64,000 bases of DNA from positions 1 through 64,000 of the forward strand of contig JAQGJP010000033.1 in the NCBI GenBank assembly GCA_028290545.1, in the 5' to 3' direction. Of the stretch, positions 1-8,235 are shown piece after piece (positions within the stretch are counted from its first letter, which is position 1; each line of letters begins with the position of its first letter). The translations under genes and the position numbers were made by a program. This DNA is from Rhizobium sp. (GTDB lineage Bacteria; Pseudomonadota; Alphaproteobacteria; Rhizobiales; Rhizobiaceae). The notes under the pieces are model-generated. The model was given only the letters and a program-made list of their open reading frames with translations. It was not told the origin of the DNA and did not search any database.

Positions 1-678
1 CAGCGTGTCGCCATCGGGCGCGCCATTGTCCGCGAGCCGAAGGTCTTCCTGTTCGACGAACCGCTCTCCAATCTCGATACCGAACTGCGCGTGCAGATGC
101 GCGCCGAACTCATCCAGCTGCACGCCAAGCTTGGGACGACGATGATCTACGTCACGCACGACCAGGTGGAAGCGATGACGCTCGCCGACAAGATGGTGGT
201 GATGAACGGTGGCGTAATCCAGCAATATGGCAAACCGCTCGACCTCTACGACGATCCGGACAACGAATTCGTTGCCGGCTTCATCGGCTCGCCGCGCATG
301 AATTTCATCACCGCAAACGTCGCCTCCGTGGACAAGGATGCGATCCTTGTCGAGGGCGCCGGTGGGGCAGGCCGTTTCGAATTGCCGTTCCGCAATTTCG
401 ATCCGTCGGTCCGCAAGGTGAAGCTCGGCATCCGCACCGAACATGTCGGGCTTTCGAACGGCGAGGAAGAGCAAGTTTCTATGCCGGCGCATGTCGCTTT
501 CGTCGAGGAACTGGGAGACACGACCTATATCCACACCGATCTTCCAAGCGGCGAACGGCTGGTGATCCGCAGCAGCGGCAACCGCTATTCGGGTGGCAGC
601 GATTGTACCGCGGTGTTGAACACCAGCGGCATCCTCCTCTTCGACGAAGCCGGTAAACGCCTTCGCCAGGCAGCATGA
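1..678 (+). CDS. Sugar ABC transporter ATP-binding protein, C-terminal part (cut by window edge)
   Basis: The reading frame is open from base 1, so the N-terminus with Walker A and most of the signature lies outside the window. What remains begins just after the LSGGQ signature ([10 protein letters not shown]), followed by Walker B (VFLFDEP), the D-loop SNLD, the H-loop THDQ and about 100 residues of TOBE-type C-terminal domain. This layout is that of the MalK/UgpC class, which powers sugar import from the cytoplasmic face of the membrane. The stop is followed after 67 bases by a sugar kinase and then a SIS protein on the same strand, so an amino-sugar or similar substrate is likely. It is paralogous to the ATPase at 36300-37307. 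Confidence 0.93.
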   Translation, partial: QRVAIGRAIVREPKVFLFDEPLSNLDTELRVQMRAELIQLHAKLGTTMIYVTHDQVEAMTLADKMVVMNGGVIQQYGKPLDLYDDPDNEFVAGFIGSPRMNFITANVASVDKDAILVEGAGGAGRFELPFRNFDPSVRKVKLGIRTEHVGLSNGEEEQVSMPAHVAFVEELGDTTYIHTDLPSGERLVIRSSGNRYSGGSDCTAVLNTSGILLFDEAGKRLRQAA

Positions 679-745
679 AACACGAGACGAACGGCCACCT
701 GCGCGCCGGCATCAGGCCGCGGAAAGACCGCAAAAGAGACATTGC

Positions 746-1693
746 ATGGATAATTCAGACATGACCGCTTTGGAGATCGGCATTGATATCGGCGGAACGA
801 AGACGCATCTTCGAGCCTACGACAAGGCCGGTTCGCCGCATGATTTCATTCTGCCGACCGCCGAATGGCGCGTCCGGAACTGGGAGAAGGACGCGGTCGC
901 GCTGCTGGCGATCGCCGAAAAATTCGCCGAGGGTGCACAGATCTCGGGCATCGCTGTCGGCGCGCATGGATGCGACAATGCCGACGAGTGCACTGCATTT
1001 CAGACGGCGTTGGAGCGACATGCCGCCTTTCCGGTCCAGGTCGTCAACGATGCCGAGCTTCTGCCGGCTGCACTCGGTCTGTCGAACGAAATCGGCCTCG
1101 TTGCCGGCACAGGCTCCATCGCCGTCAGCCGAACCGGTGAGGGCCGCATGCTGGTCGCCGGCGGCTGGGGCTGGATCATCGGCGACGAGGGCAGTGCTTC
1201 GGGCTTGATGCGCGAGGCCGGACGCGCGGTCGCGCTTCACCTGGATTATGGTGGCCTTGCCGATGAGCCGCTGGTCACGTTGCTCTTCAAGGCGCTCGGT
1301 ATCACCAGCTCGGCCCGTATCGGCAGCAGCATTGGCAGCAGCGGCGGCGCCTCGGCGCTCGGCAGTCATGCTCATATCATTTTCGAGGCGGCCAGCATGG
1401 GCTCGCTGCTGGCGCGGCAGGTCATCCGGGACGGCGCCAAGGAACTGGCCGATCTCGTTGCTCGCCTGAAGCACAAGGGCTCGGAAGCAACGACGGTCGT
1501 CGCCGGCGGCAGCGTGATCGCCTCGCAGCCGATGCTCTGGACCGCTTTTGCCGACCAGATCGCCACGCGCTTCACGGGCCATGTCGCCGCCAGACTTTAT
1601 CTCGGCCCGCCGGTGGAAGGCGCGTGCCGCCTGGCCACCCGGCTTGGGGTTACTACCATCGGCGGCGGGCTGCCCGCTTCTTACTCCTCCTGA
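746..1693 (+). CDS. BadF/BadG-family sugar kinase (N-acetylglucosamine kinase-like)
   Basis: The 315-residue protein opens with the phosphate-binding motif DIGGTKTHL (about residues 14-22). It has the ASKHA second phosphate motif GLVAGTGSIA (about 116-125) and the segment GGWGWIIGDEGSASGL. These mark the BadF/BadG/BcrA ATPase fold used by eukaryote-type N-acetylglucosamine kinases, so it probably phosphorylates an imported amino sugar in the cytoplasm. A second in-frame ATG five codons downstream also gives a plausible start. It lies between an importer ATPase and a SIS protein. The kinase at 43538-44440 is a clear paralogue with the same motifs. The exact sugar is not visible from sequence. 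Confidence 0.88.
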   Translation: MDNSDMTALEIGIDIGGTKTHLRAYDKAGSPHDFILPTAEWRVRNWEKDAVALLAIAEKFAEGAQISGIAVGAHGCDNADECTAFQTALERHAAFPVQVVNDAELLPAALGLSNEIGLVAGTGSIAVSRTGEGRMLVAGGWGWIIGDEGSASGLMREAGRAVALHLDYGGLADEPLVTLLFKALGITSSARIGSSIGSSGGASALGSHAHIIFEAASMGSLLARQVIRDGAKELADLVARLKHKGSEATTVVAGGSVIASQPMLWTAFADQIATRFTGHVAARLYLGPPVEGACRLATRLGVTTIGGGLPASYSS

Positions 1694-1720
1694 TAATCAT
1701 ACACAGACAAAGGCATATCC

Positions 1721-2713
1721 ATGACTTATCGCTCAACAATCGCCCGTCAGCCGGAATCACTGGCCGACAGTTTCGTCACTGCCCGCACTGAACTCGAAGG
1801 CATCGACCTCACCGCATTCAAATCCGGCCTGATCGGGATCACCGGCATTGGCGCGAGCTTTGCCGCGGCAACCGTGGTTGCCGGTGAGTTGATCCGCCGT
1901 GGACGGCGCGCGGTGCCGCTTCGTCCGGCCGACATGTTGGGCGGCAATATCGCCGATGGTTTCATCGCCCTGTCGCATCGGGGCCGCAGCGTCGAGACCG
2001 TCGATGCGCTGAACGCCAATCCGGCGGCAGCGAAACTCGCCATCACCAAGGATCCGGAAAGCCCGCTCGCGGTTGCCGCCGGGCTGCATGTGATGATCAA
2101 CAACGGGTCCGATGCCACGCCGTCGAGCACCGGCTATACCGGCACGCTCGCGGTTGCCGGCCTGCTCGTCGATCGCCTCTGCGGCGCGACCGCGACAGAC
2201 TGGAACGACCTGCCGAACGTTGCCGCCGACGTGCTCGAGCGCAGCAGCCATAAGATGTCGCGTATCGGGGCGCTCTTCAAGAACCGTCGCGCCATCGATT
2301 GCGTCGGTGCCGGCGCCTCGCTCGGCACGGCCGATGGCGCCTCGCTGCTGATCCGGGAGGCGGCCCGCGTTCCCGCAGCACCGTCCGACACCCGTCACTA
2401 TCTGCACGGGCCGATGGAATCGATGGATGGCACGACCGGCGTCGTGATCTTCGGTGACGGTCGCGAAGTGGAGATGGCCAGGCAATTGCAGGATATCGGA
2501 TGCCCGGTATTGCTGGTCACCGCCAACGAAGGCATCGAGGAAGGGCCACTGCTGACGGTCATGCAGATCCCGCAACAGGAAAGCCTCATCGCCCGCGGCA
2601 TTCTTGACGTCCTCACGGCCCAGCTGCTCGCCGCCGAACTTTCGGATGCCGCCGGCCTGACGGACACCAAATTCCGCTATCCGCAAACCGACACCAAAAT
2701 CAAAGCGCCCTGA
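1721..2713 (+). CDS. SIS-domain sugar isomerase/deaminase-like protein
   Basis: The 330-residue protein has two SIS folds like the isomerase half of GlmS and related AgaS/FrlB enzymes. GIGASFAA (about residues 44-51) lies in the first phosphosugar loop, and YLHGPMES (about 227-234) in the second half is a block typical of this group. It probably isomerises or deaminates the phosphosugar made by the kinase 27 bases upstream. The start is preceded by AAAGG at good spacing. The protein at 42532-43536 shares GIGASFAA, the YLHG-MES block and the following FGD-RE segment, so the two kinase-SIS pairs are duplicates of one module. Confidence 0.86.
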   Translation: MTYRSTIARQPESLADSFVTARTELEGIDLTAFKSGLIGITGIGASFAAATVVAGELIRRGRRAVPLRPADMLGGNIADGFIALSHRGRSVETVDALNANPAAAKLAITKDPESPLAVAAGLHVMINNGSDATPSSTGYTGTLAVAGLLVDRLCGATATDWNDLPNVAADVLERSSHKMSRIGALFKNRRAIDCVGAGASLGTADGASLLIREAARVPAAPSDTRHYLHGPMESMDGTTGVVIFGDGREVEMARQLQDIGCPVLLVTANEGIEEGPLLTVMQIPQQESLIARGILDVLTAQLLAAELSDAAGLTDTKFRYPQTDTKIKAP

Positions 2714-2722
2714 CATTATCGC

Positions 2723-2757
2723 AGCGATCGCGCCGAAGCGCTTTCGGCGCGATCGCT
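2723..2757 (+). terminator. Strong hairpin after the SIS gene
   Basis: A perfect 15-bp stem (AGCGATCGCGCCGAA with its reverse complement) closes a 5-base loop 10 bases after the SIS stop codon. No T-run follows on either strand, so it is not a classical intrinsic terminator. It may act as an mRNA 3'-end stabiliser or as part of a factor-dependent terminator between two converging genes. Confidence 0.6.
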
Positions 2758-2912
2758 GATGCTCAAGCCCGAGCGTGTCGATATCATTACGAACCCTTCA
2801 GTTCTGGCGGCAGCATAATCGAGGCCGAAGGCCACTTAACGAAACGCCACGAACTGTTCAGACAAACCGAGCCAGCTCCGGGACGACTGGCCCCTTTATC
2901 TTTCCGATGTCG

Positions 2913-4901
2913 TCACAGGAGGAAATCGCTCGCCGACAGTGTATAAGCTGCATTGAGGACTATGGCGAAATCCGCCTTGCTGTCACCGTTCACGTCGCCG
3001 GATATCAATGTGTCGCCGTTCTTCGTCTCGTAGCGCAGTTCACCGGCCTTTTTGTGAAAGGCGTCGTCGCCGACGAAGGTGAACTTGTCGTTCCCACTCG
3101 TTGCGGATTTTGCATCGATCGCCGACAAACTGATCTTGTCACCCTGGCTCCGGCTGAAATCATAGATCAAGTCGCGGCCCGCCGAAGTGGCGGTGCTGTC
3201 CTTGATCGATCGGAAAACGAAGGTGTCCGCTCCCGTGCCGCCTTCCAGCTTGTCCCTGCCGCTACCGCCCAGCAGCGTATCGTTGCCACTTTCGCCGCGT
3301 AGCGTGTCATTGCCTGAACCGCCTTCCAGGAGATCGTTACCGCGGCCGCCCTTCATCACGTCATTACCGGAATCGCCATAAAGCTTGTCGTGGCCGCCAA
3401 AGCCGTTGATCCTGTCGTTGCCGCTGTATCCGTGCAGCGTGTTGTTGCCGGAATTGCCCTCGATGAGTTCGTGGATGTCGTCGTCGTTGACGATCGTCGC
3501 CTCGCCGACATGAGCAGAAATTCCGTTCTTGATGATGTTGCCAGCCGGCGGCGTGAGGATGAGTGAGAACGTCTGGTCGGCCTCCAGCCGTTGGTCCTCC
3601 ACAAGATCGATACTGATCGCGGCGACCGTCTGCCCGGCCAGAAATGTCACATCGCCGGCCCTGGCGATATAGTCGCTGCCGCTTGTGGCGGTGCCATCGG
3701 ATGTCTTGAAGTCGAAAGTCAGATTGTTCTCGTAGGCCTCGGACAGATGGATCTCGAAAACTGCCTTTCGCGTTCCGCCGTCACCCTCGATGACGGTCGG
3801 ACTGGATACGAACAGGGATAGGTTGGAGCCGGTCCCATCGTCGTCCTGAATGACCCCGAGCACGCGCTCGCTGTTCTGGATACCGGCAAAGCGGGCATTG
3901 ACCGGGTCGAAGAGCTCCAGCCACAGTGACTCGTCCACCTCGTCGGGGATGTCATTGTTCACCTTCACCTCGATGAAGCCGACCCTGTCGCCGGCCGGGA
4001 TGACCAACGTTCCGGCAATCGGTGCAAAGTCCCGGTTGTTGATCGGTGCATCGGTCGCCGTCCCGGCAGCCGTCCGATAGTTGATCCTCACCTCGTCATC
4101 GGAGGTTTCCGACAACACCACACGAAAACGCATGGTGCCGCCCTCGGTCTGATCGGCACGTTGTACGGAGATGATCGGCACCGATCCCCTGCCGGTATCG
4201 TCATCGAGGATCGAAGCGATGCCGGTGCTGCCGTCGAAGCCGTTCTTGATCTCGCTCGTCGGTGTCACCACCAGTGAGAAAAATTCGTTGAGCTCGCTGA
4301 GCCCGTCTTCCATCAAATCGATCTTGACGATCCCAGTGGTATCGCCCGCCTTGATCTCAACCGTTCCCGACTGGGCGACATAGTCGCTGCCGGCCTGCGC
4401 GGAACCGTTGGTGGTCCTGAAGTCGAATACTAGGTCGCTGCTTTGAACGTCGGAAATATGTATTTCGAAGACCGCCTTCCTCGATCCGCCATCGCCTTCC
4501 ACAATCGTCGGGCTCGACACGAACATGGCGAGGTCAGAGCCTGATCCATCGGCGTCATTGGCGACCCCCAGCACCCGCAGCACGGCGGGGTTGCCGACGA
4601 AGGTCGCGCCGGTAGGATTGAATAGTTCCAGCCAGAACGACTCGTCGACCTCGTCGTGCAAATCATGCCGCACGTTCATGACAATGTCCGCCTGCTGTTC
4701 GCCGGCCGGAATGACCAGGGTATCAATGCTGAAGCTCGTGTAGTCTTGGAAATTGATTGGAGCATTTTTCGCGGTCCCTTCCAGGGCGCGATAATCTATC
4801 CTTACCTCTTCATCCGTCACGGCATTAAGACTGACGGTGAACCGAATAGAGTCACCTTCCAATGCTTGGGCGCGAGAGACGCGAATTGTAGGAACAGCCA
4901 T
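2913..4901 (-). CDS. RTX exoprotein with four Calx-beta domains
   Basis: The 662-residue protein has no signal peptide. Residues 1-475 are four Calx-beta units in A-B-A-B order: units 1 and 3 share DEVDES-WLELF, and units 2 and 4 share FVSSPT and the GSDY segment. About residues 480-570 are nonapeptide calcium-binding repeats of the GGxGxDxLx type, for example GGRGNDLLEGGSGNDTL. The last 90 residues match the serralysin-type C-terminal domain (SLSAIDA, AGELRYE, GDVNGD) and end in SASDFLL, the usual form of a type I secretion signal. It should be exported in one step and fold outside with calcium, probably as an adhesin or matrix protein. No type I transporter is in the window. Confidence 0.9.
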   Translation of the reverse strand: MAVPTIRVSRAQALEGDSIRFTVSLNAVTDEEVRIDYRALEGTAKNAPINFQDYTSFSIDTLVIPAGEQQADIVMNVRHDLHDEVDESFWLELFNPTGATFVGNPAVLRVLGVANDADGSGSDLAMFVSSPTIVEGDGGSRKAVFEIHISDVQSSDLVFDFRTTNGSAQAGSDYVAQSGTVEIKAGDTTGIVKIDLMEDGLSELNEFFSLVVTPTSEIKNGFDGSTGIASILDDDTGRGSVPIISVQRADQTEGGTMRFRVVLSETSDDEVRINYRTAAGTATDAPINNRDFAPIAGTLVIPAGDRVGFIEVKVNNDIPDEVDESLWLELFDPVNARFAGIQNSERVLGVIQDDDGTGSNLSLFVSSPTVIEGDGGTRKAVFEIHLSEAYENNLTFDFKTSDGTATSGSDYIARAGDVTFLAGQTVAAISIDLVEDQRLEADQTFSLILTPPAGNIIKNGISAHVGEATIVNDDDIHELIEGNSGNNTLHGYSGNDRINGFGGHDKLYGDSGNDVMKGGRGNDLLEGGSGNDTLRGESGNDTLLGGSGRDKLEGGTGADTFVFRSIKDSTATSAGRDLIYDFSRSQGDKISLSAIDAKSATSGNDKFTFVGDDAFHKKAGELRYETKNGDTLISGDVNGDSKADFAIVLNAAYTLSASDFLL

Positions 4902-5201
4902 TCTACCCTCCTCTGGCAGAAGATGTTGACCAAGGTTTGTTTAAACTCTGCCAGCGCCTGTCCACTCAAAGACATTGCGCCGATCCCCTCAAGGATTGAC
5001 GCAATCTACATTAGAATTATCTAAAATTAAATACGTTACATGTTGAAGCTCTATCTGCGCATGATAAAAGCTGACTTGCCACTATGCAGCGCATGGCGGC
5101 ACGTCTTGCATGCGCTGCATCTTGGGGTCGCCAGCCGTTCCAGCCTTGATTTCAATACGCACCGGATTGAAATTGCGGCGTCGTCATCGATGGAGGTTGC
5201 T
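4902..5201. other. AT-rich intergenic stretch upstream of the Calx-beta RTX gene
   Basis: It holds the presumed promoter of the minus-strand RTX gene starting at 4901; the AT-rich part is about 5000-5045. The sequence GGAGG lies a few bases upstream of that start on the minus strand. I see no RNA gene or repeat here. Confidence 0.5.
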
Positions 5202-5342
5202 ATGGACGGTGACCCCCCGCGACAGATTGGCTTTTACCAACACCGCGCGAATACTTTCATCGGCTCGTCTGGGCGCGATATGCTTTGGTCTGGCAATGAT
5301 ACGGTCGGCAGGCCATTCACGATCTGGCCCGGCAAAGGGTAG
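5202..5342 (+). CDS. Small ORF (46 aa) with an RTX-repeat-like core
   Basis: An ATG preceded by GGAGG at 5-base spacing opens a 46-codon frame. Its middle reads NTFIGSSGRDMLWSGNDT, close in pattern to a calcium-binding RTX nonapeptide pair (NTxxGxxGxDxLxGGxGxDT). It has no type I secretion tail. It lies between two RTX genes and on the opposite strand from both, so it may be a decayed remnant of a third RTX gene or a genuine short peptide. Longer in-frame starts exist upstream (5040) but lack comparable ribosome-binding sites. Confidence 0.35.
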   Translation: MDGDPPRQIGFYQHRANTFIGSSGRDMLWSGNDTVGRPFTIWPGKG

Positions 5343-5431
5343 CCAACGTGAGATTTTGCGACATGCGGGTTCGTCCTTGCATTCCTTCGACTTCAGCCGC
5401 ATCGTGAGAAGCTACCATCAGGGAGGATGTT

Positions 5432-5614
5432 ATGCAGGACATGGTTGAAGGTATCAGGGTACATGACCACCCAGACGGAACGTTCGATGTCGAGGTGGTC
5501 ATGAAGAAAAGGGTTGTCTGGAGCAGAGGCGGCTTCAGGGTCCGGGAGATGGCAGACGACGCGGGCAAACGAGAATTCGACCGTCTGAAGCAAAGCAAGC
5601 TCAGCGGAAAATAA
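5432..5614 (+). CDS. Small conserved-looking hypothetical protein (60 aa)
   Basis: A 60-codon frame starts with ATG after GGGAGGA at short spacing, a strong ribosome-binding site. The product is hydrophilic, with mixed charges and no membrane segment or signal peptide. The N-terminal half could form strands (VHDHPDGTFDVEVVM) and the C-terminal half a charged helix. A bidirectional hairpin terminator follows about 100 bases later, which supports it as a separate transcription unit. I do not recognise the family. Confidence 0.5.
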   Translation: MQDMVEGIRVHDHPDGTFDVEVVMKKRVVWSRGGFRVREMADDAGKREFDRLKQSKLSGK

Positions 5615-5711
5615 CTGGAAGGTTCCGGAAAATCTCGCGATCTGGCACCGCAAGTGCGACGGTCAACCGATGGCCCAGTCGAATTCCTGCGCATGGTTTG
5701 ATTGCCTGACG

Positions 5712-5747
5712 AAACACCCCATCCGACTGAGCCGGATGGGGTGTTTT
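5712..5747 (+). terminator. Intrinsic terminator, probably bidirectional
   Basis: A perfect 14-bp stem (AAACACCCCATCCG with its complement) surrounds a 7-base loop and runs into TTTT on the plus strand. The opposite strand ends the stem in GTTT. It lies between the plus-strand gene ending at 5614 and the minus-strand RTX gene ending at 5803, so it can serve both. Confidence 0.85.
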
Positions 5748-5802
5748 AATCATCCTCGATCGCTGACGATCACATTGGTACCGAAGGCCGTCATCCCGAA
5801 GC

Positions 5803-7869
5803 TCAAAGCACGAAGTATTCGTGCTTCAGGCTCATGGCGTCATCGAGATGGAGGGTGAAATCCGCCTTCTTGTCGCCATCGGTGTCGCCATAGATGTAGG
5901 TGTCGCCGGCGGTCTTCTCGTAGCGCAGCTCGCCCGCATGGCCGGAGAACTTGTCGGCGCCGATGAAGCTGAACGCCTGGTTGCTGCCTTTGCCCTCATT
6001 GGCGTCGATTGCGTGGAGATCGATCAGGTCGCCCTGGTTGCCGCGCAGATCGAAGATCGTATCGGCATTAGCCTTCGACGTGGATGTGTCGCCCAGTGCG
6101 AAGATGAACCGGTCGGCGCCGGCGCCACCCCAAAGGGCATCCTTGCCGGTTCCGCCATCGAGTGTGTCATTGCCCGACCCACCCTGCAGCGTATCGTCAC
6201 CTTCCCGACCACTCAGCTTGTCGTTGTCAGCGAGGCCCGAGAGCGAGTTGGCGCCCGAGTTGCCGGCCAGCACATTGGCAAGGTCATTGCCGTTACCGTT
6301 GAGATCGTCTGTACCCGTCAGTGTCAGGTTTTCGACATAGTCGCCGAGCGTGTAGCTGAACGAGGCCTTGACGATATCCTTGCCGCCAGCATTCAGTTCC
6401 GTGACCACATCGCCATCATCAGAGACGATATAGGTGTCATCGCCTTCGCCGCCGACCAGCGTATCGGTTCCCGCGCCGCCGATGAGGATGTCGTTGCCGG
6501 CATCGCCATAGAGCTTGTCGTTGCCGCCGAGGCCCATGATGATGTCGTCGCCGGCATCGCCATGGATGGCATCGAAGCCGGTGGTGCCGGCCAGGCCATC
6601 GTCGCCTTCCGTTTCGAGGTTGGCGGTCGCTCCATTGGTGAAGGCCAGCGTTGCGCCGTCATCGATCGAGACGCTGCTGCCCTTGTCCGCACCGTGGAGG
6701 ATGACGAGCCCGTCGAGCGTCGCCGTACCGCCGGTCACATGGACGACGGACGACAGGTCGCCGCCGTCGATGGTGATGTCGCTCTTGCCGTCGCCGTCAA
6801 GGTCGCCTTCGATGGTGATATTCTTTGACAGTGCGAGTTCGGCGTCGGCGAGCGTGATCGTCTGGCCCGCCATCGAGGCATAGAACGTGACCGTGTCGCC
6901 GTCATCGGCCTTGGCGATCGCTTCGCGCAGGGTGAGCGACAGGTCGTTGGCATTGGTGTCGTCGCTGGCGGTGTTGACGGTCCAGGTGTGATGCAGCGCC
7001 ACGTCGGTCGAGGTGCTGTCGAGCGTGTAGGTGAAGACGCGGGAATAGGTATCGCCGTAGATGTCGCCGTCCGGATCGATGATCAGTTCAACGGTGAGTT
7101 CGACATTGCCGTCGCTATTCTTCTTGGCTTCAATGCCCTCGACTTCGATCTCGGTATTGTCGGGGCTCGGAAGATGGAACAGTTCCTCGACATGGCCGGT
7201 CGACAGATCGAGGCTGTAGATGGACTGGGTGCTGTTGTCGGAGGACATATACATCACTCCATCCATGACCTTGGCGCCCTGGATGCTCTTCAGGCTCTGG
7301 TCCATCTCCAGCGTGCCCTGGAAGCTCCAGTCGTCGAGGTTGTAGATGTTGATTGTATTGCCGGACTGGTACTCCTTGCCGTAGCCGAGCCCAGCCTCGG
7401 CATCGATAGTGACCCAGCTTGCGACGTCGTTGTGCGGGTTGCTCGGAGCGCCGACCAACTCGTACAATGTGCCTGTATAGCTCAGGTCGCTGGCATTGAA
7501 GATCGCCACATAACCAGTCGTGTAGTCGAGTTCCGAATTGTCGAGAGCGACGTAGAGCTTGCCGTTGTCGTAGTCGATGTCGCCGATATGGTCCAGACCC
7601 AGGTCGGCCAGCGCCTGCGGGATGGCGCTGATCGGCTCGAAGGTCGACAGGTCGTACGATCCGGTGGTCTGCAGGAACTGGAGATCCGGCGTCAGGCGGG
7701 CCATACCGTATTGCCACGTAGAGATCCACTCGCCGGCATCCGGGTTCCAGACGATGCCTTGGGTAAAGCGCAGGCCGGATAAATTCGAGTCGAGATAGTT
7801 GAAGTCCTGGTAGCCCGTCAGGTGCCATGTCGGCGTTGCATCGAGGGCGTTATTGGTAGGGGTGGTCAT
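5803..7869 (-). CDS. RTX exoprotein with N-terminal propeller-like region and CSLREA-type segment
   Basis: The 688-residue protein starts without a signal peptide. Residues 1 to about 285 contain repeated strand-rich segments (GYVAIFNASDLSYTG, INIYNLDDWSFQG, SIYSLDLSTGHVEE) that suggest a beta-propeller. WTVNTASDDTNANDL-LTLREAI (about 300-322) resembles the CSLREA domain found before beta-helices. It is followed by DGDGKSDITIDGG-type strands, two blocks of RTX nonapeptides (about 425-470 and 535-580) and a serralysin-type C-terminal domain. The end, LKHEYFVL, fits a type I secretion signal. Its C-terminal 90 residues align with those of the RTX proteins at 2913-4901 and 33720-35123. Function is unknown; a secreted surface or matrix protein is likely. 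Confidence 0.88.
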   Translation of the reverse strand: MTTPTNNALDATPTWHLTGYQDFNYLDSNLSGLRFTQGIVWNPDAGEWISTWQYGMARLTPDLQFLQTTGSYDLSTFEPISAIPQALADLGLDHIGDIDYDNGKLYVALDNSELDYTTGYVAIFNASDLSYTGTLYELVGAPSNPHNDVASWVTIDAEAGLGYGKEYQSGNTINIYNLDDWSFQGTLEMDQSLKSIQGAKVMDGVMYMSSDNSTQSIYSLDLSTGHVEELFHLPSPDNTEIEVEGIEAKKNSDGNVELTVELIIDPDGDIYGDTYSRVFTYTLDSTSTDVALHHTWTVNTASDDTNANDLSLTLREAIAKADDGDTVTFYASMAGQTITLADAELALSKNITIEGDLDGDGKSDITIDGGDLSSVVHVTGGTATLDGLVILHGADKGSSVSIDDGATLAFTNGATANLETEGDDGLAGTTGFDAIHGDAGDDIIMGLGGNDKLYGDAGNDILIGGAGTDTLVGGEGDDTYIVSDDGDVVTELNAGGKDIVKASFSYTLGDYVENLTLTGTDDLNGNGNDLANVLAGNSGANSLSGLADNDKLSGREGDDTLQGGSGNDTLDGGTGKDALWGGAGADRFIFALGDTSTSKANADTIFDLRGNQGDLIDLHAIDANEGKGSNQAFSFIGADKFSGHAGELRYEKTAGDTYIYGDTDGDKKADFTLHLDDAMSLKHEYFVL

Positions 7870-8235
7870 TTCGTCGCTCCTTACTCAGGGGAAAAACTAC
7901 GAACAGAGAGTCCGGCCCGTCGGGCCGGTGGTGAACTTCCGTATCAACTGGGAGAGCGGAATCGGCAGGCGACGGACGCATCTTTCATTGTGCGTTGATC
8001 GCTGCCTGTCCTGGACATCTGCTTCCCGTTCCATCTTGCTGTTAAGGCTTGATTAACCGGGCGGCATGACACGAGAATGACAATACTCATATTATTCATA
8101 CTAATTAATCGAAGCCCACCGCGACCTCGAAAGGCCACGCTCGCAACCGGCGCGCCACGCCTCAAAGCGACGAAAGAAATGTCAAATTCGGCTGTTAAAG
8201 ACAGGCCGGCGACGCAACAACAACGGAACAAAGAA
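7870..8235. other. Divergent intergenic region between the RTX gene and the dehydrogenase gene
   Basis: It contains the presumed minus-strand promoter of the RTX gene and the plus-strand promoter of the dehydrogenase, including the AT-rich motif at 8091-8109. Plus-strand codons upstream of 8236 stay in frame with the dehydrogenase, with ATGs at 8077 and 8179, but these read as low-complexity, non-family sequence. Confidence 0.5.
8091..8109 (+). promoter_or_regulatory. AT-rich candidate operator shared with the GntR promoter
   Basis: ATTATTCATA followed by CTAATTAAT lies upstream of the dehydrogenase. The minus-strand promoter of the FCD-type GntR gene carries the same ATTATTCATA followed by TTATTAAT (10677-10694). 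The shared block in front of two neighbouring genes suggests one regulator, most simply the GntR protein itself. This is inference; AT-rich sequence can match by chance. Confidence 0.45.

Noticed and set aside
3240-3460. Regularly spaced short repeats that could suggest a CRISPR or tandem repeat array
   Set aside because: They are degenerate 27-base units encoding RTX nonapeptides, in frame with the gene and without spacers.
5821-7782. Plus-strand frames opposite the RTX gene with repetitive valine- and alanine-rich products
   Set aside because: The regularity comes from the complement of the RTX nonapeptide repeats.
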